Assembly (NCBI RefSeq): GCF_964656455.1
Contig: NC_135717.1
Coordinates: forward strand, 13,658,775-13,722,774
From: Halichoerus grypus
Lineage: Eukaryota > Chordata > Mammalia > Carnivora > Phocidae
Direction: 5' to 3'
Length of the DNA stretch: 64,000 nucleotides
Shown: in pieces, positions 47,712 to 57,610 of the stretch
Layout of the letters: each line of letters begins with the position of its first letter
Numbering within the stretch: the first letter of the stretch is position 1
Made by a program: the position numbers and the translations under genes
The notes under the pieces: model-generated
What the model was told of the DNA's origin: nothing
The model's input: the letters and a program-made list of their open reading frames with translations, nothing else
Database searches by the model: none

Positions 47712-48112
47712 CATATTAGTTTGCTTGGGCTGCCATAACCAAGGACCACAGACTGGGTGGCTTGAACAACAGAAATAACAACAGAAATTTATTTTCTCAC
47801 AGTTCTGGAGACTAGAAGTCCAAGATCAGGGTGTGGGCAGGGTTGGTTTCTCCTGAGGTCTCTCCCCTCGGTGTGCAGATAGCCACCTTCTTAATGTGTC
47901 CTCTTTGTGGGTGCCAACCCCCGCCCCCCCGCAGTGGCTCCAAATTTCTTCTTGTAAGAACACCAGTCATATTGGATTAGGGCCACACTAACAACCTCGT
48001 TTTAAATTAATCACCTCTTTCAAGTCCCTCTCTGCAAATAGGATCACATTCTGAGGACCTGGGGGGTAGGGTTTTGACAGATTTTGGGGAGTGCACAGTG
48101 CAGCCCATAATG
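47712..48112 (-). mobile_element. MLT1-type (ERVL-MaLR) LTR, antisense
   Basis: ATTAGTTTGCTTGGGCTGCCATAACC, GACTGGGTGGCTTGAACAACAG, TTTATTTTCTCACAGTTCTGG, CACCAGTCATATTGGATTAGGGCC and CAGCCCATAA form a near-complete reversed MaLR LTR. Solitary; no internal coding region seen nearby. Confidence 0.85.
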
Positions 48113-48634
48113 TTCCTATTCCCACACCATCTGTGCATAGGACTGACAGGAACCGTTCCATGTCTCCGTGCCTTGGAGACTCTCTCCTTCCCATCCAGCT
48201 ACACACCCTGGCCTCTGTCTGCATTTCTTCCCGGGTCCCATGGTTGCACCATTCCCCGGGACAACACCCATGACCTAGAGAGCTCCACTTCTCCCTAGGC
48301 TCAAATGTATGGCTTTAATTTCCCAAGGTTGCCGTGTGTAACTAAGAAGTGAGGGTTCTACATGGCATCTATAAATACAACCTTTTTGGGTTTCTCTCGA
48401 GTGAAGTCAGAGGTAAAAGTGTCTCTTAAAGTATGGTTTGTGGCCTGCTTGCACGCTCCCAAGCCCCATGAGTGACCCATAGCCTGCTCTCCAAGGGTGG
48501 ATCCTTGCAGGGTGCAGATCTGTGAATCCCCTCCCTGGAAACCCCTCCCCCTCCTCCTCCATCTGGTGATTCTCATGTACAGAGAGGGGTCAACTGTCCT
48601 GTCTATGGCATTAGACATAGATATGGTTCGTTCG

Positions 48635-48815
48635 TGTTTTAGTCCTTCCATTACTCGATGTGTGACCTTGGGACAGGTTAGCCTCCCCAAGATTGTTTCT
48701 TCCATTTGCAAAGTGGAATGAATCAAGCTAATTAATGGAATTAATCTAACTCCCTCTTAGGTTGCTGTAAGGACTAAATTAGATCATATAAATAACGCAC
48801 TGTATACCACCTGCT
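48635..48815 (+). mobile_element. MIR
   Basis: GATGTGTGACCTTGGGACAGGTTAGCC, a CCATTTGCAAAGTGGAATG-type middle and GGTTGCTGTAAGGACTAAATTAGATC follow MIR in sense. Confidence 0.75.
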
Positions 48816-49382
48816 TATTGCAGGAGGGTGGGCGTTCGGGTGTTCGATCTCTGGAAGAGCAGCATTTCTGCAACTAGGCAAAGATTGCTTTGTTCAACTA
48901 AGACCACAGTAACAACCTTGTTAACTGTGCATGTGGTGCACGACTATGGGTCTGGACCACCCAGGACATGTACTCTAAGAACCAGTGTATGTGCTGATGG
49001 GAAAACTGATAAAGAAGTTGGATAATGGGATCCAGGGGACAGTGGGAGGGCAGGAATGCTGGCCTAGAAGGGAGGAAAGGCCACAAAGAAAAGCAACCTC
49101 AAAAGACATCTGTGGCCTGTAGCAGCCAGAACGTAAAAGCCAGATGTGGATTCTGTCCAGCTGTATACCTTGGACGTGGGACGAACATTGCCGTTCTGGG
49201 TTGGTGTGTCTGCAATGTCTTCTTACTCTCACGCTGACCTAGTTGTCTCTTCTACTAAAATTACTAACATGCCAACTCTTCTGCCTCTCTGAACTCCCTG
49301 AAGATCTGTTGGCATTGCAGTGGGTTGGACACCCTGGTGAAATGACATGTTTATGGACCTTCTTGCATTTTTTCATTTGTAG

Positions 49383-49557
49383 AGGAGCTGAAGGCCCCCT
49401 TGGAGGAGTATGTCCACAAACGCTACCCTGGGCTGGTGAAGGTGGTGCGCAATCAAAAAAGAGAAGGCCTGATCCGAGCTCGCATCGAGGGCTGGAAGGT
49501 GGCCACGGGCCAGGTCACTGGCTTCTTTGATGCCCACGTGGAATTCACCGCTGGCTG
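49383..49557 (+). CDS. GALNT17: Internal exon of polypeptide GalNAc-transferase 17 (catalytic domain with DxH motif)
   Basis: Internal exon of 175 nt. The acceptor is TTTTTTCATTTGTAG ending at 49382; the donor is GTAGGT from 49558. AG at 49383-49384 completes a Glu codon begun at 25721. The exon then encodes [20 protein letters not shown], a [13 protein letters not shown] helix and [13 protein letters not shown], ending with two bases of Trp. REGLIRAR matches the family's KxGLxxAR nucleotide-binding helix. DAH at 49529-49537 is the DxH triad that holds the metal and the UDP diphosphate in GALNTs, so this part of the site is intact. The following VEF, rather than a CE-type sequence, is typical of the GALNT8/9/17/18 branch, whose activity on ordinary mucin peptides is reported as weak or undetected. 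No frameshift or stop. It is the second of three joined exons in the window. Confidence 0.94.
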
Positions 49558-50639
49558 GTAGGTCACAAGCTGGACCCCAGGGGCACTGAGGACCCGCAGT
49601 AATGTAGTCAGGAGGAGTTAGAATCTGGGAAGTGGAAACTTTGCCTGTTTCCTCTGGGGCTACTAGAACAATGGAGAAGGGTTGGTTGATAATCTAGGAT
49701 AAGACTGGGAGGCGGGGAAAAATTTGCTGTCTTACTCTGTTCTTCATTGTTGTGGTCATCACCATCAAAATTCCCAGCGAAAATGACATATTAAATGGAC
49801 AGAACTCAAGATAATCCTTGTTAAGGGGACAAGATAGCCATATTTGTTCTCTTCTCCCACTTGCCTTTCCCTTGTTTGAGGAGGATGGTTGAGTGCTATC
49901 TGGAGGAAAGAGATCCATTTATAATTCTACCTATGCAGGGAAAGCCTCCTGGAACCCATGGGATTATCTGTAACATCATTTGTAGGGAGGGAAAAGTTTA
50001 TCTCTGCAGATGTGGCCCCCAGTGGTTTCCCAGGTGGTGAAAAGAACAATCTGGGAGAAATTGGGGGGAGGGGCACAGGGAGAGGAGGAGACATAGGATG
50101 CAAGAATAGTAAAGCATCAAAATGCCCAAATCACTCAATGAGCATACTGACATTGGTTTAGGACTTGACAGCTGAAAAGCACGGTCAGGTGGTTGTTGCT
50201 GATTACCCAGTGATAAATCAGAGGTTAAGTAACCTGTGCTCAGTTTGCTTAATTACTAAGAAGCAGAGTCTTTAATTTCACAAATCATGTTTGTAACATG
50301 TGTCAACTCACTGGTACCATCTTGAATAAATGTTGTTCATGGTACCAGATTGGAAGAGCCACTATCCCATTACCAATGAAACATTAAAACATCTGTTCTT
50401 CTTCATTTGCAACACACTTTAGAATCTCTTTAATGGCTGGATCAAAGGAGAATGGTTATCCACATGAGCACATGAAGGTCAGGGTTAACACTGGCTCTTT
50501 CAAGTGCACATGGGTATCTGATGTCATATCAGACACTAGTTTCTTTTCCTGGCTTTTCTGTCACCATCAGACCTGGTGACACACAGCTGTGTGTTTGCAG
50601 CCCTGACCTCCGCTAAGCTTCAGAGTTGTTAATCTCTCA

Positions 50640-50822
50640 TAAATGGTCTCAAAGTGTGGTCCCCAGACCAGTAGTAGCATCTGGGAACTTGTTTGAGATG
50701 CAGATTCTTGGGCTCCCCCCAAGACCTCTGAAATCAGAAGCTCTGGGGGTGAGTCCAGCAATCTATTTTAACCAGCCCTCCAGGTTAACTCTGATGCTCA
50801 CTCAAGTTTGAGAATGGTTGAG
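50640..50822 (+). mobile_element. MER5A remnant, nearly full length, sense
   Basis: CTCAAAGTGTGGTCCCCAGACC, TCTGGGAACTTGTTTGAGATGCAG and CACTCAAGTTTGAGAATGG span both ends. Confidence 0.85.
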
Positions 50823-51715
50823 CTGGAAGCCTTCTGAACAGATGCACTCCAATGATCCAATTGGAACTTTTTGCTTTTTTTGCCATATCCTTCCCTCCCT
50901 GTTTCTTTTCTGTCAAAACTGGTGGCTCTACCCATGTCCCCTTTCACTTGATTCTTCCCTCCCCATCATGTCATTCATCCAATCAATCTCTAGCTCTCAT
51001 CAACCTCTAGCTCTAGCTGGTTTCCCCTTCTATTTTGCATGTCTGCCCTTTGCCTTGACCTCCACTCACACATCTCACACCTTCATCATCATGCACCTAA
51101 ACCAACCCAGTGGCTGCCTGAATTATCCGTTTGACAAATATTTGCTGGATGCCTGCCACTGTCCCAAACACTGTCCTAAGCCAGGGGTAGAGTCAGCAAC
51201 TGTTCAGATCTGCCTAGTGCTGAGGGATTTCCCAAAATGCAGGACTTTCAGTGGTAAAACCGGAACAGTCCTGGGCAAACTGGGACAGGTGGTCACTCAG
51301 CTGGGGTTCAGAATCTGGCAGGATTTGCTGTCTGCCCTCAGGTAGCCCATAGACTAACTGGCCTCTGTGCCAGCCTTAGGCCATCACACTCAATTTCCAC
51401 CACCAGAGTGACAGATGTCCCTTGTGGTGACTTGTTACAAGGTAGACACTATGTCTCAACTTTCACTGGGTTATACTGCAGTCATAATCTCCAACTTCAG
51501 TGATTTATGACAACAAAGATTTTCATCTCGTCTGTGGGGCAGGTCAGCTGCTGGCTCTCTGTCTGTAACTCTGCTCCACATATCCTCCACATCCTGAGAC
51601 CCCGAGGAGGTTTTTGTTGTAACTTAAGGTACCTTGTGAAAGTCAACGGAATTGGTCATAGCAACTTTTAGAACTGGCGTTAGTTTTGCAATATTAGCTG
51701 AAACGTGGTACAGAG

Positions 51716-51934
51716 AAGACAGGACTTTTTTTTAAAGATTTCATTTATTTATTTGATATATAGAGAGAGAGAGAGCACAAGCAGGGGGAGTTGCAATCAG
51801 AGGGAGAGGGAGAAGCAGGTTCCCGCTGAACAGGGAGCCTGATGTGGGACTCGATCCCAGGACCCTGAGATCATGAACCGAGCCAAAGGCAGATGCTCAA
51901 CCGACTGAGCCACCCAGGTGCCCCAAGACAGGAC
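51716..51934 (-). mobile_element. CAN-SINE, antisense, 10-bp target-site duplication
   Basis: Body 51726-51924, flanked by AAGACAGGAC at 51716-51725 and 51925-51934. T8 then TTATTTATTTG tail, GA-rich body, head ending gagccacccaggtgcccc. Confidence 0.93.
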
Positions 51935-52619
51935 ATTTGAGTTCATTTGCTTATAATCTGGAACTTTAAAACAGCTTAATTTGTACAGTTTACACGCATG
52001 GTCACTTAGGTAAAATCCTTCTGAGACTATGTCCTTTTTGTTTAAAAAAATTGGAATTTGTTCTCCCTTCTTGGAAGGGAACATTGATATTTAACAGTCT
52101 TTAGACTGTCATTTCATGTACATAAAATGGAAATCTGGCTAGAAGAGACCATGTAGGAAATGAGTAGTGATGTATTTTATTTTATATGCCAATCTACTTT
52201 ATTGTGAAAAGATTAGAGATTTGATTCAGGACTTGTGGAAACTTGTAGTAAAATGCCTTAAGCTGTTAACTGTAAGGTATGAAATAGGAATTGCTCAGTG
52301 GGTTGGTTGGACTACTTAACTCTACATTTGTTAACGGGGCTAATAAACAGTATTAAAACCACCACCTGAAGAACACCCAAATTCTAAAAAATGCAATCTG
52401 TAGATTAACAATCGGATCATTGCTAAAATGAGGCTGTTTTTACTTATTTATTTGATGTAGCCATATTAGCATCCTAGATAGGCTAAAATTCTCCCCGTTT
52501 TTCAAATCCAGGAATTTCAGTTTTAGGTTATAGGTCTGGGGAACATAAGAGAATTGTATTGTTATCTAAAACCACGATTAGGTGGTGGGCATTTCTCAAC
52601 AAGACCATTTAGTGCCACC

Positions 52620-53240
52620 CAAGGGTGTTTGAGTGACCCAGCGCCATAGCTTGCAAGTCCTGAGCATGGTCATGGCCGCTCCACGCAGGGTTGACTGGGG
52701 TGGGGCCGGCGTAACAGGTCACGTGGTGACGTGCATGCGTCTCAGAGAATCGGAGTCGGCTTCCCTGAATGAACCTGATTTTTCTTTGCTATCTTTCACT
52801 GAAGATGCGCTTCTGGCTTGAAGCTGCACAAACGGCAATGCACAGACAATTTAAAATCATCAAATGCAACGCAATATTGAAATGAGAGACACATGTCCTG
52901 TCTCTGCAGTCTGAGGCGACAGGAAGCTGGACTCTGTCGAGGACATCCCATTTTTGTGGCTCGGGACTGGCTCTGCCAGTTTCTGCTCCGGTGTGACGTC
53001 ATCTTGTTTGCTCACACCCCATTGGCCAGAGCAGGTCACATGATAATGGGTTGCGGGCGGGAGCGCGCCGCTCCACCGGAAGCACAGCGGGCTGCTTGGT
53101 AGAAGGTTGGGGTGTCTCCAGGGACGGGAGAAAACAAGTGGGAACAGGTGTACCTTCCCTCGCAGACTGGGAAGTCACACTCCGCAGCATCAGAGGCGTT
53201 AGTGGCACGAAGCTCTTCTGTCCCCATGCTTAGAAGTTCA
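52620..53240. promoter_or_regulatory. CpG-dense block with clustered promoter-type motifs (candidate internal promoter or enhancer)
   Basis: By hand count about 30 CpG in 600 bp, far above the surrounding intron, with no interspersed repeat. Motifs seen: CACGTG E-box (52720-52725), TGACGTG half-CRE (52727-52733), perfect palindromic CRE TGACGTCA (52994-53001), reversed CCAAT box ATTGG (53021-53025), TCACATGA M-box/E-box (53036-53043), GC box GGGCGGG (53055-53061) and ETS site ACCGGAAG (53075-53082). Five of these fall within 90 bp, and none is accompanied by a TATA box. This resembles a TATA-less CpG-type promoter. It lies 1.9-2.5 kb upstream of the exon at 55146. No transcript can be proved from sequence. 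Confidence 0.45.
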
Positions 53241-53254
53241 CCATAGTGACGGGT

Positions 53255-53482
53255 GACTGAGTGCTTCTATTTTTTTTTTTTTTTTTTTTTTATTTACGAC
53301 AGAGAAAGACACAGCGAGAGAGGGAACACAAGCAAGGGGAGAAGGAGAGGGAGAAGCAGGCTTCCTGCTGAGCAGGGAGCCCAATGCGGGGCTCGATCCC
53401 AGGACCCTGGGATCATGACCTGAGCCGAAGGCAGACGCTTAATGACTGAGCCACCCAGGCGCCCCCCGACTGAGTGCTTCTA
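53255..53482 (-). mobile_element. CAN-SINE, antisense, perfect 15-bp target-site duplication, young
   Basis: Body 53270-53467, flanked by GACTGAGTGCTTCTA at 53255-53269 and 53468-53482. Uninterrupted T22 tail (53270-53291), then ATTTACGACAG. The GAAAGACACAGCGAGAGAGG body is of the young arctoid-like type. Sits just downstream of the CpG-dense block. Confidence 0.95.
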
Positions 53483-53554
53483 AACAGCAGGCCACCAGAC
53501 CAGCCAGGGGGAGCCTGGCTCCATAAAGGACACAGTGGAGCTTATGGGTCAGGC

Positions 53555-53745
53555 GTGAAGCCAGACCATCGGGGTTAGAAACCCGGCTCTGCCACCAGCT
53601 GGCTGTGTGGCCCCGGGGCAAGCCACTTAACCTCCTTTGTCAAACGCTGATCATACTCTCTACCTCCTAGGACCATTGTGAGAACGTTTAGAATGGTGCC
53701 TAGCCCGTAGTAAGTGCTCCATAAATATCAGCTTCCATTAGCCTA
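53555..53745 (+). mobile_element. MIR, nearly full length, sense
   Basis: GGTTAGAAACCCGGCTCTGCCACC, GCTGGCTGTGTGGCCCCGGGGCAAGCC, GGACCATTGTGAGAACG and GTGCCTAGCCCGTAGTAAGTGCTCC-type wording in MIR order. The open frame through it is an artefact. Confidence 0.88.
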
Positions 53746-54499
53746 TAAGGAAAAATAGTGTGTGTTCCAAGATTAGCACAGACAGCTTATAGCCAGAGTG
53801 ACTTGATGAGGTGCAGAAGACGGTCCAAGAGCTGAGAGGAGGGAGAGAACCTTCCTACCAGGAGAAATCAAGGAAGGCTTCTTGGAAGAGGTGGCACTTG
53901 CTCTGGTAAGACTCCATAGGTAACTAGACTTCCTGCCAGTTGCCAAGGGCACTCCTCCAAGGAGGAGAACAGCAGGAGCAGGTGCTTGGAGGGGTGAAGC
54001 TCAGAAGTGTATCTGGAAGCCATGGCGAGTCAGTCCCACTTGGCTTCAGCCTATATGGTGTGTGCAAAAGCACTGGAGGCGGTAAATGGCCCAGGGTATA
54101 TTTCATTGCTCGTTTTAAATAGAAAGATGAGATGAGCCAACAGGTAATTCAATAGCTGGAAATGAAAAGAGGTGGGAGGCAGGCCGAGCGTTCTCATTAT
54201 TCTTCCAAATAATGCAGAGGAATGGGGTTTTCACTTGACTCTTTTCCAAAGCCTGAGCTCTGTTCTAAGCAGGGAGATTAATGCCCTGACTTATGAGAGC
54301 CATCTTTTCCTTCTCGAATCTGGGAAACAATCCTTTCCTACGTCTGCCTTGGAGACACACACTGGTGGGGGAGTCTGACCATCTGCTTTCTCTTAAGCGG
54401 GCAGGGCTGCACCTTGAACCCCAAGCCAGGTCCGTGCCTGTCCCCCGCTGCAGCCGTGGGGGGCAGGCTCGCTGGGAGGCAGGATTCTGCTTGCCTTTG

Positions 54500-54620
54500 C
54501 ATTTAATTAGTTCTCTCCTGCCATTGCTAACCAATTCAATTAGATCCCTTTTAAGAAATCAATTAAGTAATCAATTAAAACAACTGAAATAGTCACACAC
54601 ACCGAGAAGCTAGCGAAATG
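54500..54620. promoter_or_regulatory. TAAT-rich homeodomain-type motif cluster (candidate enhancer)
   Basis: At least five ATTA/TAAT cores in 80 bp: TTTAATTAG (54502-54510), CAATTCAATTAG (54532-54543) and ATCAATTAAGTAATCAATTA (54558-54577). No repeat family recognised. About 0.55 kb before the exon at 55146. Function is inference only. Confidence 0.3.
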
Positions 54621-55145
54621 CTTATTAAAACCAGGCCATCAAGGGCAGGAGTGACCCATTTTGGGAGAGAAAATTCAGCTCCTGCAGAAGAAACAAGAGG
54701 CATCAACCAGTGCCCGAGGGGAAATGGCAAACACTGGGAAGCCTGAGTGCAGTGCGAAGCGCAGAACCGCTTGGAGTCAGCTGGGCTTGCCTTGGCTTAC
54801 GCTGTCAGCACAAAATAGAGGCCTGGGGCTTTCTGGGGGAGAGGCCCCCACGCTCTGAATTCTTGCTCTGGGCCCCTCGGGCCCAGGCAACAGCGCCGTA
54901 GGATCCCCCGGGGGCCAGGGTGTGGGCCACACTGCACCCCCGTACAGAGCATGCTCACAGAGGCACGATCCACCCCAGGGCAGGTGGCTCAGGTGCCTCA
55001 GTTTCCACCTGAGGCCCAGCCCACCCAGGGCCCCCCCTTTAGCCAGGTCGCTTCTGTTCATTCTCCGTGGTGTGGGGGTCTGTGCCAGTGGAGGGGTGGG
55101 CGTGCCACAGGAGAGAGATTTTACTTCTCCTTCCATGTGTTTCAG

Positions 55146-55343
55146 GGCCGAGCCGGTTCTGTCCCGAATCCAGGAGAACCGTAAGCGAGTGATCCTTCCG
55201 TCCATCGACAACATCAAACAGGACACCTTTGAGGTGCAGCGGTACGAGAACTCGGCCCACGGCTACAGCTGGGAGCTGTGGTGCATGTACATCAGCCCCC
55301 CGAAAGACTGGTGGGACGCCGGAGACCCCTCTCTCCCCATCAG
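55146..55343 (+). CDS. GALNT17: Internal exon of polypeptide GalNAc-transferase 17 (middle of catalytic domain)
   Basis: Internal exon of 198 nt. Acceptor CTTCCATGTGTTTCAG ends at 55145; the donor is GTCGGT from 55344, with C rather than A/G at position +3. G at 55146 completes the Trp codon from 49556-49557, giving GWAEPVLSRIQENRKRVILP, then SIDNIKQDTFEVQRYENSAH, a GYSWELWCMYISPPKDWW stretch and DPSLPI, ending with two bases of an Arg codon (AG|). WAEPVLSRI matches the GALNT family's W-[AL]-EPLL-x-RI segment after the DxH motif; the SWELWCMY region is the family's D/W-x-L strand leading to the acceptor site. The next expected family segment (PAMIGCSF-type, then the GGEN loop) is not in the window. 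The open frame visible upstream to 54922 is intron read-through, not coding. Wording favours GALNT17 over GALNT18 and GALNT9, from memory. Confidence 0.94.
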
Positions 55344-55911
55344 GTCGGTGGCAGGCAAGCTCTGGAGGCCATCGCGTCCCCAGATCCCAGGGACACAGGA
55401 ACCTGGAGGGAGGGAGTGTAGGAGAGGCCGCCTGGGGCAGACCAGCAGTGGATAAAAGCTGCTTTGGGACTTCACGGGGTCTTAGCGTCAGAGATTTCTT
55501 GCTGAGGAAAGATACCGCATTTTGCTTCTTTAGCTAAAGTTTTCAAGTGCAGCTTACCAAACAGTGATACTGAAAGATCGAAATGTTGGGAATGTCCACC
55601 TCCTTTTGTTTGTGCTCCTATCTGATGGGCTGTGTTCAGGAGCTTGCCCTGTGGTGTTTGAGAGGTGCTTATTCCTGTGGCTCTGTCATACCTGTAACTT
55701 TCCCTCCCCTTCCCGTGATGCAGGAACACAGAGAAAAGAACGATATTTGTGTGACCCCGGGGGCACCTGGAGGGCCTTTGGGTAGCTCTGTATGACTCTT
55801 GCCCACGTCCTGCCCTGCTGCCCCCAGAGATGAGCAGATCAGGACCCCAGAGCGCACCAGCTGGGAAGCTCTCCTATAAGGGAGGTTGAGTAAAGTGGGT
55901 TAATTTTGATG

Positions 55912-56385
55912 CCATATTCCCATGGCTGCTGTAACAAATTACTACCAGCGTGGAGGCTGGAAGCAACGCAGAGGTATTCTCTTACGTTCCGAAGGTCAGA
56001 AGTCTGGAATGAGCTTCACAGAGCTAAACTCAAGGTGTGCTCAGCGGCGGGGGTCCTTCTGGAGGTTGTAGGGGAGAATCCATTTCCGTGCCTTTTCCAG
56101 CTTCTAGAAGTCCTCATTCCTTGGTTTGTGGCTACATCACATCCCTCTTCCTCCTCTTCCTTCATCACACGCCCTTCTTCCCCCTCTGACTTTCTTGCCT
56201 CCCATGTGATGGGCCCTTGTGATAACATTTACAGTCTATGTGCATAATCGAAGATAATTCTCTGGCCCACAATGAATCCCATCTGCAAAGTCCTTTTTCC
56301 CATGTTAGGTAACATTTACAGGTTCCAGAGATTAGGATGTGGGTTTTTTTGAGGGCAGGGGGCATTGTTCAGCCCATACAGATGC
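55912..56385 (-). mobile_element. MLT1-type (ERVL-MaLR) LTR, antisense
   Basis: CATGGCTGCTGTAACAAATTACTACC at the left, GGGGAGAATCCATTTCCGTGCC, CTTTTCCAGCTTCTAGAAGTCC in the middle and CAGGTTCCAGAGATTAGGATGTGG near the right end follow a reversed MaLR LTR. Solitary. Confidence 0.75.
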
Positions 56386-56937
56386 TCTGATTTTTAACCA
56401 CGATGGTAGCTGAGTTATCGTCTAGTACTTCCTGTGAGTTCTGCTCAAGGGCCAAAGTGACTTAGAATCTTCAGGGTTCTGCCTTAAGTTAGAAGAGGTG
56501 GAAGACGCTTTCTTACCTTGGCCTAGTTTTCGGGCAGTGCTGGTATAAAGGAGGATGGCAAGAAGGAACTGTGGAATAGGATGAGGACTTTCTGCAGGTA
56601 GTTTTGAAGTTCATAGTCGTTACATTTTAAATAACTAAGATGCCTCATGTTCCCTTATTTTCCTGCTCAAATTGAAAGCTGAGGAACTAATTACGTTAGA
56701 GTAGAGCTGCTCATGGGCAGATATGTGCAACAAGGAAGGTGATGTGTTGGGCCAGTAACTTCCTCCACCAGAGATGCCTTGTGACTCAGTTTCCATCCCA
56801 ATCTCTATGTGCGATCGATCATTGTGGGCAGTGCTGCAGGACCACACTCTTGGCTCCTTGCAAATAATAACATGGACTCATCACTAAGGTGTCACCTGAG
56901 AAGCAAAGCATAACCTTTGGGATATTTAAATTTAACA

Positions 56938-57610
56938 AGTGGGATACCACCTTACATCCATTAGGATGGCTACTATCAAACAAACAAACAAAAAAAGCAG
57001 AAAGGAACAAGTGTTGGCAAGGATGTGGAGAAATTGGAATCCTTGAGCTTTGCCCGTAGAAATATCAAATCATGCAGCTGCTATGGAAAACAGTATGACA
57101 GTTCCTCAAAAAATTTAAAAAATAGAATTACCATGTGATCCAGCAATTTCACGTCTGGGTACATACGCAAAAGAGTTGAAAGTAGGCACTCAAAGAGATA
57201 TTTGCACACCCATGTTCATAGCAGCATTATTCACAATAGCCAAGAAGTGGAAGTAACCCAAATGGCCACCAACAGATGGATGGGTGGATAAAACGTGGCG
57301 TATACATACAATGGAATAGCATTCAGCCTTAAAAAAGAAGGAAGTTCCAACATATGCTACGGCATGGATGAACCTTAGGGACCTTATGCCAAGTGAAATA
57401 AACCAGTCACCAAAGACAAATACTATATGATTCCACTCATATGAGGTACCGAAAACGGCCAAATAGAATGGTAGTTGGCAGGTGCTGGGGAGAAGAGAGG
57501 CATAGGGAAATGTTACTTGATGGGTGTAGAGTTTCAGTTTTAGAAGATGAAATGTGTTCTGGAGATCAGTTGCATAATAACATGAATGAAATTAACACTG
57601 CCGAACTGAG
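56938..57610 (+). mobile_element. L1M 3' end, sense
   Basis: GTGGGATACCACCTTACATCCATTAGGATGGC, GTGTTGGCAAGGATGTGGAGAAATTGG, CATAGCAGCATTATTCACAATAGCCAAGAAGTGG and GCATGGATGAACCTTAGGGACC are the end of ORF2 and 3' UTR of an old L1. Broken frames; inactive. Confidence 0.92.

Larger units (their letters stand above)
25722..49382 (+). other. GALNT17: GALNT17 intron, 23.7 kb
   Basis: Bounded by the donor GTAAGG at 25722 and the acceptor TTTTTTCATTTGTAG ending at 49382. Phase 1: the G at 25721 joins AG at 49383-49384 to make Glu. Outside the listed repeats, single-copy-looking stretches with no gene recognised are 25730-27470, 29090-30140, 32240-34320, 35890-37230, 37990-41230, 41430-41820, 42040-42780, 43980-47080, 46140-46850 and 48120-49380. 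40100-40230 is AT-rich and repeat-free and could be conserved. No second gene or nested RNA gene was recognised. Confidence 0.9.
49558..55145 (+). other. GALNT17: GALNT17 intron, 5.6 kb
   Basis: Donor GTAGGT at 49558, acceptor CTTCCATGTGTTTCAG ending at 55145. Phase 2: TG at 49556-49557 plus G at 55146 makes Trp. Outside the listed elements, 49560-50630, 50830-51700, 51940-52610 and 53750-55140 look single-copy with no gene recognised. 51130-51330 contains phrases of an old repeat (GGGATTTCCCAAAATGCAGG, GGGCAAACTGGGACAGGTGGTCACTC) that I cannot name. Confidence 0.9.

Noticed and set aside
47712..48112. Intact endogenous retrovirus
   Set aside because: Only solitary, decayed MaLR-type LTRs (here and at 55912-56385); no internal gag/pol-like sequence alongside.
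50818..51345. 175-codon open frame
   Set aside because: Begins at the edge of a MER5A and runs through old repeat wording; no recognisable domain.
54922..55145. Upstream extension of the frame of the exon at 55146
   Set aside because: Sits behind a clear TTTCAG acceptor; the preceding exon joins in frame at 55146, so the extension is intron.
25555..55343. GALNT18 or GALNT9 as the gene identity
   Set aside because: Same subfamily, but the wording [40 protein letters not shown] and PPKDWWDAGDPSLPIR fits GALNT17 better as I recall the paralogues; a BLAST or tree would settle it.
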